NCBI GenBank assembly: GCA_945862065.1
Contig: CAMAWT010000007.1
Location: forward strand, 62,001-126,000
Reading direction: 5' to 3'
DNA: 64,000 nt
Source of the DNA: Flavobacterium psychrophilum
GTDB lineage: Bacteria; Bacteroidota; Bacteroidia; Flavobacteriales; Flavobacteriaceae
Positions 17,153 through 27,000 of this stretch are shown one piece after another. The position numbers were made by a program, and so were the translations under genes. The notes beneath the pieces were generated by a model. It did not search any database. It saw only the letters and a list, made by a program, of their open reading frames with translations, and was not told the origin of the DNA. Positions within the stretch are counted from its first letter, which is position 1. Each line of letters opens with the position of its first letter.

Positions 17153-18154
17153 TTATATAAAACTTCTAAAAATAGTGTTTCGCAAAGCAATTTCGATTAA
17201 TAGTAAAAATCCGGCTAACCAAATAAATGGGCGAAATTTTTCATCATAATCATAAAACTTTAATTCTTCTATTTCTGTTGTTTCTAGTTTATTAATTTCT
17301 TCGTAAATGGTCTCGAGTCGTGAATTGCTGGTTGCTCTAAAATATTTCCCTCCCGAATTATTGGCAATATTTTTCATCAATTGTTCATCGATTTCTACTT
17401 TCATTTTTTTGAAAATAAAGCTTCCATTCGGAGCAATTGCATACGGGAAATCGGCCATTCCATTACTCCCAATTCCTATGGTATACACTTTAATCTTGAA
17501 TTCTTTAGCAATTTGCGATGCCATTTCGGGTTCAATAAATCCTGAATTGTTAACTCCATCGGTAAGCAAAATAATCACTTTACTTTTTGCCTTACTGTCT
17601 TTTAATCTGTTCACTGCAGTTGAAAGTCCCATTCCAATAGCCGTTCCGTCTTGAATTACATTATCAAATTTAATTTCTTTAATGGCTTCAGCAACAATAG
17701 CTTTATCGCTAGTAACGGGGGTTTTGGTATAAGCCTCTCCTGCATAAGCTACAATTCCGATGCGGTCATTGGATCTGTTTTCTACAAATTTAATAGCAAC
17801 TTCCTTCAACGCTTCCATCCTATTTGGTTTCAAATCTTTGGCAAGCATACTACTCGATAAGTCAATTGCCATGACAATATCTAGCCCTTTTGTGGTTTTT
17901 GTTTGATTACTAATGTCAACCGTTCGGGGTCTGGCAAGCGCAATAATCATTGAGGCTAAAGCAATAATTCTTAAAACAGGCAAATAGGGTTTTATCTTAG
18001 AACGTAAAGTAGAAACATTTTTAAAACCCTTCACCGAACTCATTCGTAAGGTTGGAGTTTGATCCTTTTTTTTGTAAAAAATCCAAAAAACGGCGAATGG
18101 AAGTAATGTAAACAACCAAAAAAATCCTGGGTTTAAAAATGATATATTTCCCAT
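17153..18154 (-). CDS. batA: BatA: von Willebrand A-domain membrane protein
   Basis: 333 residues with an N-terminal membrane pair (FFWLFTLLPFAVFWIFY, then VLRIIALASMIIALA), a VWA domain with metal-ion site MAIDLSSSMLA (about 93-103) and LLTDGVNNSG, and a C-terminal membrane helix (PFIWLAGFLLLIEIAL). The ATG overlaps the upstream stop by one base (TAATG), so translation is coupled to the BatD-like gene. Identity is firm from motifs and operon position. Confidence 0.94.
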   Translation of the reverse strand: MGNISFLNPGFFWLFTLLPFAVFWIFYKKKDQTPTLRMSSVKGFKNVSTLRSKIKPYLPVLRIIALASMIIALARPRTVDISNQTKTTKGLDIVMAIDLSSSMLAKDLKPNRMEALKEVAIKFVENRSNDRIGIVAYAGEAYTKTPVTSDKAIVAEAIKEIKFDNVIQDGTAIGMGLSTAVNRLKDSKAKSKVIILLTDGVNNSGFIEPEMASQIAKEFKIKVYTIGIGSNGMADFPYAIAPNGSFIFKKMKVEIDEQLMKNIANNSGGKYFRATSNSRLETIYEEINKLETTEIEELKFYDYDEKFRPFIWLAGFLLLIEIALRNTIFRSFI

Positions 18155-19770
18155 TATTCTTGTGCTGTATTTAATTCAACCGAATTCAAAATTCTACCCG
18201 CAATTTCAGAGCCAAAAGTGTCGCCTTCTTCATAGCAAATGGTAATTTGTTGTATGCCTCCATCTTGTTTAAAGAACAACATTTCGTAATATAGTTTTTT
18301 GCTCGTTTTGGTCAATTTATTAATCATCGTGACTGTTCCGTAGGTTTTTTTACCTTCAATTCCTTGATTGGTTTTGAAATCTTCTTGTTTAAAAATGATA
18401 TTAGAAGCTCCTTGCGTTTCCCAAATTTTTACGGTTTCATCTGCAAGTTGTTCTAATTTTATTTCCGTTGGTTGTTTTAATTTTTTAGTAGCTAAAGCCA
18501 AATAAAAAGATTCTGACAAACCACCGTAAGTAAAATATTGCATTTCTTTGATGAGTGCCATCGCATTTTTTGGCAATACTTTTTCTGGATCTTGACGCAT
18601 TAAAATAGCGGGCGATTCCATTTTTATAGATGGATTTCCATAATTGCTATACATCCATTCTTTGGCCAATAACTCTTTGGTTGGATTTCCAAAAAAGTTC
18701 TCGAACCCTTCTGTTATCAATCTATAAACGACAAATGACGATAATAGAATCAAAACTGCATAAACCGCTAATTTCACTTTTCGCTTCTTTTCTTTGTTGA
18801 TGTTTTCCAAGCGTTGCGCTTCTTTTTGCTGTTCATTCCATTGCGCCAATTCATCTGTTTCTTCGACCACTGTTGGTATCGCTTTATGAATGGTTACAAT
18901 AGAATTGGTCACGCGTTTTTTGTCTTCTTCAATTTCAAAATCTAACGGTTTTACTTTTGCAAATTTTACTAAATCGGCTTGTTGTAAAACTTTTTCAAGA
19001 TTGGACAATGTTTCATGTGAAAGCTTTAATTTTTTTTGGGAAGCTACTTTTTTCAAACTTACAATAAGTTCAGATGTGGTGCTTTCCATGGCTGGAATTT
19101 GAATTTCTTCTTCGATATAATTTCGAACAATATCAGTCAATTCCGAATAATAGCTTTTAACTTCTCCCTTTTGCCAAAGCTCCTTTTTTTCTAATGATTG
19201 AAGTAAAGATGTAGCTTTTTCAATAGGTGAAGTATAGATAATTTCTTCTTCTTTTTGGGGTTTTTTTCTGCTTTTCAAAAACCAAAACAATCCGAAAACA
19301 ATCCATACAAGAATCACAAATAGAAATAGGTAAATCCACCAATTACTTGACGTTTCTACCGATTGTACTGTTTTGATGTCGTACATCTTTTGTTTTAACG
19401 TATCCACTTTAACGTTCGTTACTTCAAGTGCTATACTATCTGTAAAAATGGGTTTTCCATTAATGATAACTCTAATTTTTGGTATCGAATATTTTCCTGA
19501 ATCAAATTGTGTAAGCCCATATTTTTTAATTAATTCAATAGATTCATTTTTCTTTACAGTATCTATTTTATAGGATTCTATAATTTCTAAGGCACCAAAA
19601 TTTTTGGTTTCTGGGAATTTTACTTTATCGTTTTTTCCAACTGTTGTTTTTAATGTTAGTAAAAATTCGGACCCAATTCTATTGCGAGTTGTATCTACAG
19701 ACGAAGTAACTTTCTGTGCAAAAACAGTAGTTGATAGTAATAATAAAAAGAAGAAAAGTATTTTTTTCAT
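18154..19770 (-). CDS. BatD/DUF4381-like membrane protein between DUF58 and batA
   Basis: 538 residues. Signal peptide (MKKILFFFLLLLSTTVFAQ), a beta-rich N-terminal part like a short BatD (to about 135), a membrane helix (WWIYLFLFVILVWIVFGLFWFL), a cytoplasmic helical part with EVKSYYSELTDIVRNYIEEE typical of DUF4381, and a second membrane helix near 325 followed by a C-terminal domain of about 200 residues. Genes of this kind regularly sit between DUF58 and batA in Bacteroidetes. The extra C-terminal domain was not recognised. Confidence 0.8.
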   Translation of the reverse strand: MKKILFFFLLLLSTTVFAQKVTSSVDTTRNRIGSEFLLTLKTTVGKNDKVKFPETKNFGALEIIESYKIDTVKKNESIELIKKYGLTQFDSGKYSIPKIRVIINGKPIFTDSIALEVTNVKVDTLKQKMYDIKTVQSVETSSNWWIYLFLFVILVWIVFGLFWFLKSRKKPQKEEEIIYTSPIEKATSLLQSLEKKELWQKGEVKSYYSELTDIVRNYIEEEIQIPAMESTTSELIVSLKKVASQKKLKLSHETLSNLEKVLQQADLVKFAKVKPLDFEIEEDKKRVTNSIVTIHKAIPTVVEETDELAQWNEQQKEAQRLENINKEKKRKVKLAVYAVLILLSSFVVYRLITEGFENFFGNPTKELLAKEWMYSNYGNPSIKMESPAILMRQDPEKVLPKNAMALIKEMQYFTYGGLSESFYLALATKKLKQPTEIKLEQLADETVKIWETQGASNIIFKQEDFKTNQGIEGKKTYGTVTMINKLTKTSKKLYYEMLFFKQDGGIQQITICYEEGDTFGSEIAGRILNSVELNTAQE

Positions 19771-19795
19771 AATTTTTTAACCCTAGCATTAGGTG

Positions 19796-20668
19796 TTATC
19801 TTGATTTAAAATAACCTAATAATTTTGTAACATAACTTTCATCAACACGAGTATTTATTGTACCCGAACCACATTTTGAAAAAATTTCTTTAAAAAAAGT
19901 TACTTTTTCTACATACTGTTTTTCATAGTTCATTCGCACTTTTTTGGAGCTGGTATCTACCACCATTATCTCCCCAGTTTCAGCATCTTCCATTTCAACA
20001 ACGCCAATATCTGGCATTTTCTCTTCACGAATATCAAATACGCGAACACCCGTAATGTCGTGTTTTTTACTGGCAATTTTTAACGATTTTTCATAATCAT
20101 CATCCACAATAAAATCAGAGATCAAAAATACAATTGCTTTCTTCTTTTGCGTTCCCGATAAAAATTTTAATGCTTCGGTGAGATTCGATTCTTTGCTTTT
20201 TGGCTGAAATTCAATTAGTTCGCGAATAATTCGCAACACGTGCGACTTCCCTTTTTTGGGTGGAATGTATAATTCAATTTGATTTGAAAATAAAATCAAC
20301 CCAATTTTGTCGTTGTTTTGTGTTGCCGAAAATGCCATTGTTGCAGCAATTTCGGTTACAATTTCGCTTTTGAGTTGGTTTTGGGTTCCAAAATTTTCAG
20401 ACCCCGAAATATCCACCATCAGCATCATGGTTAATTCTCTTTCTTCTTCAAAAACCTTGATGTAAGGCTCATTATACCTTGCCGTTACGTTCCAATCTAT
20501 AGCACGAACATCATCGCCAAATTGATATTGACGCACTTCAGAAAAAGTCATTCCGCGACCCTTAAAAGACGTATGATATTCTCCCGAAAAGATATGATCA
20601 CTCAATCTTCGGGTTTTGATTTCTATTTTACGAACTTTTTTTAATAGGTCTTTTGTTTCCATCGTCAT
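19796..20668 (-). CDS. DUF58 protein of the MoxR/Bat operon
   Basis: 290 residues, soluble. It has the DUF58 core: IFSGEYHTSFKGRGMTFSEV, then the diagnostic YQFGDDVRAIDWNVTAR and PYIKVFEEERELT, then a VWA-like fold with MLMVDISGSENFG in the metal-site position. DUF58 proteins accompany MoxR ATPases and VWA proteins and probably act as adaptors. Two in-frame ATGs (20668 and 20662) are possible; the first is listed. An unusual repeat-filled spacer separates it from moxR. Confidence 0.92.
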   Translation of the reverse strand: MTMETKDLLKKVRKIEIKTRRLSDHIFSGEYHTSFKGRGMTFSEVRQYQFGDDVRAIDWNVTARYNEPYIKVFEEERELTMMLMVDISGSENFGTQNQLKSEIVTEIAATMAFSATQNNDKIGLILFSNQIELYIPPKKGKSHVLRIIRELIEFQPKSKESNLTEALKFLSGTQKKKAIVFLISDFIVDDDYEKSLKIASKKHDITGVRVFDIREEKMPDIGVVEMEDAETGEIMVVDTSSKKVRMNYEKQYVEKVTFFKEIFSKCGSGTINTRVDESYVTKLLGYFKSR

Positions 20669-20745
20669 TAGTTTTCAGTCGCAGTTTTCAGTCGCAGTAG
20701 TTTAGCAGTATTTAACTGACAACTGAGACTGTAAACTGTAAGCTA
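20669..20745. repeat. short-period array (CAGT/ACTG words) between moxR and DUF58
   Basis: The 79-base spacer inside the operon is made of CAGTTTT, CAGTCG, CAGTAG words (a 13-base unit occurs twice) followed by ACTGACA, ACTGAG, ACTGTAA words. CAGT and ACTG are reverse complements, so the two halves can pair as imperfect hairpins. Confidence 0.6.
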
Positions 20746-20747
20746 AA

Positions 20748-21752
20748 TTAAGGTACCTCAATTTCATTAACAATTTTGTTGATGATGTCAACCGAAGTGA
20801 TGTTTTCGGCTTCAGCCTCATAAGTAATCCCAATTCTGTGACGCAACACGTCGTGAACAACGGCTCTCACATCTTCTGGAATAACATATCCTCTTCGTTT
20901 GATAAAAGCGTAACATTTTGCGGCTGTTGCCAAATTGATGCTTCCACGAGGAGATGATCCAAAACTGATTAATGGTTTTAAACTTTCTAGTTTGTATTGT
21001 TCAGGAAAACGAGTGGCAAAGATGATATCTAAAATGTATTTTTCGATTTTTTCGTCCATGTACACTTCACGAACAGCTTCTTGTGCTCTCAATATTTGTT
21101 CAACCGAAATTACCGCATTTACTTTTTCGTAAGCACCTTTCAAATTTTGACGAATAACCAAACGCTCTTCATCCATTTTTGGATAATCAATAACCGTTTT
21201 TAACATAAAACGATCGACTTGTGCTTCTGGCAACGGATAAGTTCCTTCTTGTTCAATTGGGTTTTGTGTTGCTAGTACCAAGAAAGGTTTATCTAATTTA
21301 AAAGTAGTATCACCAATGGTAACTTGTTTTTCTTGCATGGCTTCTAATAGTGCCGATTGCACTTTGGCTGGCGCACGATTGATCTCATCTGCAAGCACAA
21401 AATTGGCAAAGATTGGACCTTTTTTTATAGAAAATTCATTTTGTTTTACATTATAAATCATCGTTCCAACCACATCAGCTGGCAATAAATCTGGCGTGAA
21501 TTGAATTCTACTAAAACTACCCTGAACAGCTTGCGACAAGGTATTTATTGCTAAAGTTTTAGCCAATCCTGGAACTCCTTCAAGCAAGATATGTCCTTGT
21601 CCTAAAAGTCCAATTAATAATCGTTCTACCATGTGCTTTTGGCCCACGATAACTTTGTTCATTTCTAATGAAAGTAAATCAATGAATGCACTTTCTCTTT
21701 CAATTTTTTCATTTATAGCTCTAATGTCTAAAGTGGCAATTTGCTCTTCCAT
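20748..21752 (-). CDS. moxR: MoxR-family AAA+ ATPase
   Basis: 334 residues. Walker A in LLEGVPGLAKTLAI (about 57-70), Walker B VLADEINRA, sensor-1 VLATQNPIEQEGTYPLPEAQ and the C-terminal lid with SFGSSPRG. MoxR ATPases act as chaperones for metal or cofactor insertion together with VWA proteins. It is first in the operon moxR-DUF58-BatD-like-batA-batB-batC-batD-batE, which is complete in this window and reads entirely on the reverse strand. Confidence 0.95.
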   Translation of the reverse strand: MEEQIATLDIRAINEKIERESAFIDLLSLEMNKVIVGQKHMVERLLIGLLGQGHILLEGVPGLAKTLAINTLSQAVQGSFSRIQFTPDLLPADVVGTMIYNVKQNEFSIKKGPIFANFVLADEINRAPAKVQSALLEAMQEKQVTIGDTTFKLDKPFLVLATQNPIEQEGTYPLPEAQVDRFMLKTVIDYPKMDEERLVIRQNLKGAYEKVNAVISVEQILRAQEAVREVYMDEKIEKYILDIIFATRFPEQYKLESLKPLISFGSSPRGSINLATAAKCYAFIKRRGYVIPEDVRAVVHDVLRHRIGITYEAEAENITSVDIINKIVNEIEVP

Positions 21753-21937
21753 AATAGTGTATTTATCTCTTTTTTATGATTCAAAATTTTAACATCCCAA
21801 AATTGAAAATTTAATTACTATCCGAATGTTAATAATGCGTTAAAACTTCAGAAAAAAGATTCATTTTAAGGATGATTTATGATTTTCTTTTACTAATTTT
21901 AAAGTTTAATCAAAATCTGTAGTTTCAATTTCAATTT

Positions 21938-22816
21938 ATGAGTACTTCAAAAACAAAATTATCACCCATAATTGCTGGCACCATGAATTGGGGCGTTTGG
22001 GACAAAAATCTTTCTGTAAAGGAAATGAATTATCTAATTAATATTTGCTTAGAAAACAAAATAACTTCTTTTGACCATGCCGACATTTATGGCGGATATA
22101 CTACCGAAGAAGAATTTGGAATAGCTTTTTCTGAAAGCAAAATAGAACGTGGTAACATTCAATTAATTTCTAAGTGTGGCATTCAAATGGTGTCCGAAAA
22201 TAGAAAATCTAAAATCAAACATTATAATTATTCGAAAGAACACATTATTTGGTCGGCAGAAAATTCTTTAAAAAATCTTCAAACTGATTATTTAGATGTT
22301 TTTTTATTGCACCGTCCAAGTCCTTTGATGGAATCGGATGAAATTGCTGAAGCTGTTTTAAAATTAAAATCGGATGGAAAAATTTTAGATTTTGGTTTGT
22401 CAAATTTTACCTCATCACAAACCGATTTGATTCGAAAAAACAGTGACGTTAGTTACAATCAAATTCAGTTTTCTGCTACCCAACTCGAGCCAATGCTTGA
22501 CGGAAGTTTGGATTATATGCAATTGCACAACATTCAACCCATGTCATGGAAGCCACTTGGAACTGTTTTTAAAGAAGATTCTGAAAAGACCCGTCGACTT
22601 AAAAAATTATTTGCTCAATTGGTCACTAAATATGGCGTTGGATCGGATACATTATTGCTTGCATGGATCATTCGTCATCCTTCAAAAGTACTTCCTGTTG
22701 CCGGAACGGTTAATATTGCTAGAATTCAGCAGTTAATGAAGGCAACTACAATAGAATTGAGTCTTGAAGATTGGTTTGCTATCTGGACAGAAAGCATGGG
22801 GAATAAAGTGGCTTAA
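21938..22816 (+). CDS. aldo/keto reductase
   Basis: 292-residue NADPH-dependent carbonyl reductase, TIM-barrel. The catalytic tetrad is readable: Asp46 and Tyr51 in FDHADIYGG, Lys79 in LISKCG and His125 in FLLHRPSP. The NADP loop is suggested by PVAGTVNIARIQQL near 260. The protein resembles the YdhF-type oxidoreductases. Substrate unknown. A TAGTGATTAG-type spacer follows the stop. Confidence 0.92.
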   Translation: MSTSKTKLSPIIAGTMNWGVWDKNLSVKEMNYLINICLENKITSFDHADIYGGYTTEEEFGIAFSESKIERGNIQLISKCGIQMVSENRKSKIKHYNYSKEHIIWSAENSLKNLQTDYLDVFLLHRPSPLMESDEIAEAVLKLKSDGKILDFGLSNFTSSQTDLIRKNSDVSYNQIQFSATQLEPMLDGSLDYMQLHNIQPMSWKPLGTVFKEDSEKTRRLKKLFAQLVTKYGVGSDTLLLAWIIRHPSKVLPVAGTVNIARIQQLMKATTIELSLEDWFAIWTESMGNKVA

Positions 22817-22888
22817 AAAAGTTACTAGTGATTAGTGGGTAGAATTTAGTTATTAATTCGGTGCTTGCCTTTTGTTACAAACAAAAAA

Positions 22889-24034
22889 ATGATTAACAAA
22901 CGTCTTCTTATCAAAAATCTTTTAGCTCACAATGATGAGAATAGTTTTTATGATAAAAAACGCCAGCTTAATTTACATATCAAAGAAGGAAAGGCTAAGT
23001 TTTTAAAACACATTTGTGCGCTTTCAAATTCAAATCCGAGCAATAATTCGTACATCGTTGTGGGTGTGGAAGATGAAACCAATGAAATTGTAGGTGACGA
23101 CTTTTTTGACGATAGTCGGATACAAAATCTAGTAAATGCCTATTTGGAAAATCCACCAAAAATTCAATATGAAAATGTTCCTTTTCCTAATTTACCCAAA
23201 GAAAAAGTGGTGGGATTGGTTACTATTAAACCAAAATCGAAAACATCTTATTTCAAAAAAGGAATTCATACTATTTTAACCAACAGTGTTTTTGTTAGAA
23301 AAGGAAGCAACACTTCGCCTACCACCGAAAAAATTCCGTTTTCAAAACAGAATATAGAAACCGTCATTAGTTTAGAAAATAATTCCCGAAACAGTATTTC
23401 CTATACATTAGAAAGTGTTTTGGATTTTATATCAAATCGGCACAAGGATATGTCTGCAAATTATAAAGTTTTCAAAGAACTTTTTGTGGTTTGTTGGGCA
23501 GGGAATAAAAAAATAGTACGAGATAAAATCTACTATTCAAGAGTCGATATTGAATTGGTAAACGAACAAATTAAATTATTTTACTCGGCTTTGGATGAAG
23601 TGAGCATCGAATTTAATGAAGATTCTTTTTCGATAACCGAATATGTTTGTTTGGGATTGAATGATAAAACTAGTTTTTATCCTTTGGAAAAAGTAACGAT
23701 ACGATTTTTTGATAACGGTTATTACAAAATCGATTCAGAAATGTTGTTTGATCCACCGCAATACAATAAAAAAATGTTGCATCATATTTATAATGCGAGT
23801 AACGCTATTTTAACCAAGCTTCAAAAAGGAGTGGTTTTGCAACCTTCTGAAAAAAGAGATTTAATAAACATTCCGCATACCTTAATGATTTGTTATTTGA
23901 ATGATTTTAAAGAAGCCAAACAAAAACTTATTGACGCTAAAATTTTCTTAAAACATTTTGAAAATCCCATCGTTTATATTTCCTTTAAGGAAGTGATGCG
24001 CATTTTGAGAAAGATGAAATATGGTGTTGTTTGA
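22889..24034 (+). CDS. AlbA_2 (divergent AAA-4/Schlafen-like) domain protein
   Basis: 381 residues from the ATG at 22889; a TTG-initiated extension at 22865 is rejected. The N-terminal part has the AlbA_2 pattern: EGKAKFLKHICALSNSNPSNNSYIVVGVEDE, then FFDDSRIQNLVNAY and KKGIHTILTNSVFVRKGSNT. These domains bind nucleic acid or ATP and are found in putative regulators and in Schlafen-type RNases. The C-terminal 200 residues match nothing known to me. It follows the aldo/keto reductase with a 72-base spacer and ends at a strong terminator. Function unknown. Confidence 0.75.
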   Translation: MINKRLLIKNLLAHNDENSFYDKKRQLNLHIKEGKAKFLKHICALSNSNPSNNSYIVVGVEDETNEIVGDDFFDDSRIQNLVNAYLENPPKIQYENVPFPNLPKEKVVGLVTIKPKSKTSYFKKGIHTILTNSVFVRKGSNTSPTTEKIPFSKQNIETVISLENNSRNSISYTLESVLDFISNRHKDMSANYKVFKELFVVCWAGNKKIVRDKIYYSRVDIELVNEQIKLFYSALDEVSIEFNEDSFSITEYVCLGLNDKTSFYPLEKVTIRFFDNGYYKIDSEMLFDPPQYNKKMLHHIYNASNAILTKLQKGVVLQPSEKRDLINIPHTLMICYLNDFKEAKQKLIDAKIFLKHFENPIVYISFKEVMRILRKMKYGVV

Positions 24035-24051
24035 TGATTTAATTTTATAAA

Positions 24052-24080
24052 AAAAGACCTCCAACAAGTGAAGGTCTTTT
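24052..24080. terminator. bidirectional terminator
   Basis: AAAAGACCT pairs with AGGTCTTTT (9 bp, 11-base loop), with A and T runs outside. It lies between convergent genes ending at 24034 and 24100 and can serve both. Confidence 0.85.
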
Positions 24081-24099
24081 GTAAAAAAGGATTAACTAA

Positions 24100-27000
24100 T
24101 TATTTTACAATTAATTTTTTAACGATTCCTTCATTCGTTTTAATTAAATATATTCCTGGACTCATCAATTTAGTGTTTATCACTTGAGCTTCCTTTTGGG
24201 TTAAGATTAATTTTCCGTTTACATCAAAAACTTCAATGTCTGCAGAACGATTAAAGTAAACGATACCGTCATTATTTGCCGGATTTGGAAATATTGTAAA
24301 TGTTTTAGGTTGATTGATGTTTTCAATCGTTGACAACCCATTTGTGTCAACTTCAAAAATTGAAATTGTTCCACTAATTTCATTTGCTACTAAAACGTGA
24401 GGAATTCCATTTGGGCTGTTTTCTGGAGTTATGTAAGTAATTCCTTCTGGACCATGATCTCCTGCATATGCAGATGTGCTTCTGCTGTTTTTGTAATTAG
24501 CAAAAGTTACATTATTTGGATTTGAAATATTATAAACCATAACACCTCCTATTCGTTCCAAAGAAATAAAAGCGAAGGTTTCTGTGCCAATCTGAGCTAC
24601 TGTAACTCCTTCTGGCTCTGGACCTTTTGCGCGGCTTCTGTTTTTAACCGTATTGCTTTCATGATCTGAATTGAACAAAGTTGGGAAATTGGTAGCGGTA
24701 TACATTTCAAAATCGTCACCACTATCAAAAACTATTTGTTTGGTAGTTGCATTAAAAATTGAAAAAGATCTAGATCCAACACAATTGATAACTTCATATT
24801 CTGTATCAGAATCGGTATTTCCGTTTACATTTGTAGTTCTAAAACGTCCCATATTATGATTCTGTTTCAATACACTTGAATTTGGAAAGTTAATAGGATC
24901 TAATACATAAGTTGATGCTCCAACCGTAGTTCGTTCTGTAAAAGTTCCGTATTCTTTTTCATCACCTTCATTAGCTGTAACTATATAATTGGTTCCGGCT
25001 ACAGTATAATTTGATATCGCATCAGGAATATAAAAGGCATTTATTGGCCAATTTGCAATTAATATCTGACCATTGTTATCAGAAATATCAAATCCATTTC
25101 CAGGTAATCTTATGTCTTTAGTACCAAGCGCCCAAATATTTGAAATTGTATTGGTATTCAAATTAATTTCTGCAATGGCATTATTTTCTTGTAATGCAAC
25201 ATATGCTTTTTGAGAATCTGAACTAATTGTAATATATTCTGGTTCAAAATCTTGAGATAATGTACTAGTTGCTTTTACCTTTCTTATCCCTGAAGCCAAT
25301 AATGTGGTTTCTTGAGGATTATATGAAGTAAAATCTAATGTTGTAACATTTGCCTGAGTCAGTGAAGGAATTCCCCCTGAAATATCAATAATACTAACAG
25401 AACCTTCTGGGTCAATGGTATAAGCAGTGTTTGGCTGGCCTTCATTAGCGGTCATGACTTTATTTCCGTTTGGCGAAAAAGTTATCATGTCTGGTAATGC
25501 GCCAACAGTTACTTGTTTTAAAAAGACTCCATTTGTATTAAAAAAAACAACCGATCCGTTTAAAGTTTCATCTGTATTTGGCGATGCCACTGCAACTATT
25601 CCGTTTTTAACTGCTACAGAAGTTACACCTCCATAACTATTTAAGTCAATTGAATTAATAAGGACAGGAGCTGATGGATTGCTAAAATTAATTATGTCTA
25701 AAAACCCCGCTACTGCACTTGTAGTAAATAGTCTTTGCGAGATTGGATCATGAACCACAATTTCACAAGTACTTGAATTACTTCCAGATGGATCAAAACT
25801 ACCAATATAATTTAACTCAATTTGGTTGGTAGGTGTAGGTGCCAAACGATCATTATCAATTATATATATTGTAGCTGTTGACGTTCCAGTAACGGTAAGA
25901 CCTATTGGATTTTCAAGACTCAAAACAAAATATTCTGCTTGTTGCTCGTTTATGGTGTCATCATTTATTGGAATAGTAATAGTTTGTGTTAATGAACTAG
26001 AACTTGTAAAGTTTAATGTTTGAGTTGCCAATGTAAAATCATTTGAATTGGCTGTGCTGAAAGGTACCGATTTCACAACAAGTTCAACTGAGCTAGTTAC
26101 TGGGCTATTTAAATTAACTACAAACGAAAGTGCTCCAGCGTTTTCATTTACTTTAACAAAAGTAGCGTTAAAACTTACCGATGGTGTAGCAGTTGTAAAA
26201 CTTGAGGATTGTACTGTTGTAATCGCGTTGTTGCTTGCGTCCTCTACTGTGTTTGGCAATAAAGCAACATAATACACTTGGTTGTTTGCTAATGTTGTTG
26301 TTGGAGCAATTGAAATTACATTGCCAGATATTGTAGCATCAAAAGGAACAATTGAACCCGTTGCGTTATTTAATCTTAATTCAACCAATGCGTCAACATT
26401 TGTGTTGTTAATTGCAGAATTATCAATCAATCTTATAGCTTCATTAAACGTTATGCTTGGTTGAAAAGAAGTTGAAATGTTTGTAGTAGCATTAATTGGT
26501 GAAAAAATCGTTGTAGGCGCCGTAGTGTCTCCACTGCTTATAGCTGCACCGCTTGCTGTAAAATTATCAAATCTATTGTTTCCGACTGTGCCTCCTGCTC
26601 CTTGAGTAAATTCTACTTTTAATTTAAAATTAGAATTATTGTTTGCACCAGCAATTGAGGTAAAATCTAGAGTTTCAAGTGCGGGATTTCCGTTATTTGG
26701 TAATATGGTTGTTAATACAGTGAAATTTGTTCCATCAGTAGAATAAGACCACGTTTGAATTCCAGCTCCCGAACTTGATCGACGTGTAGCAAATTTTACA
26801 ACTATGTTTTGATAACCTGTTGTTGGCAAACCAAAAACTAAAGCCCCGCCAATTGGATCATTAAAGCGTAGGTGTGCTCCTGCAAGATCACCATTTTGGG
26901 CATTTAAATTTGATACATCAAAGTTTTGTCCTGTGCCACCTGCAAAATCAATAGCGCTAATTCCTCCGGCAACTGCATTCAATGATGCCCCGCCAACGGT

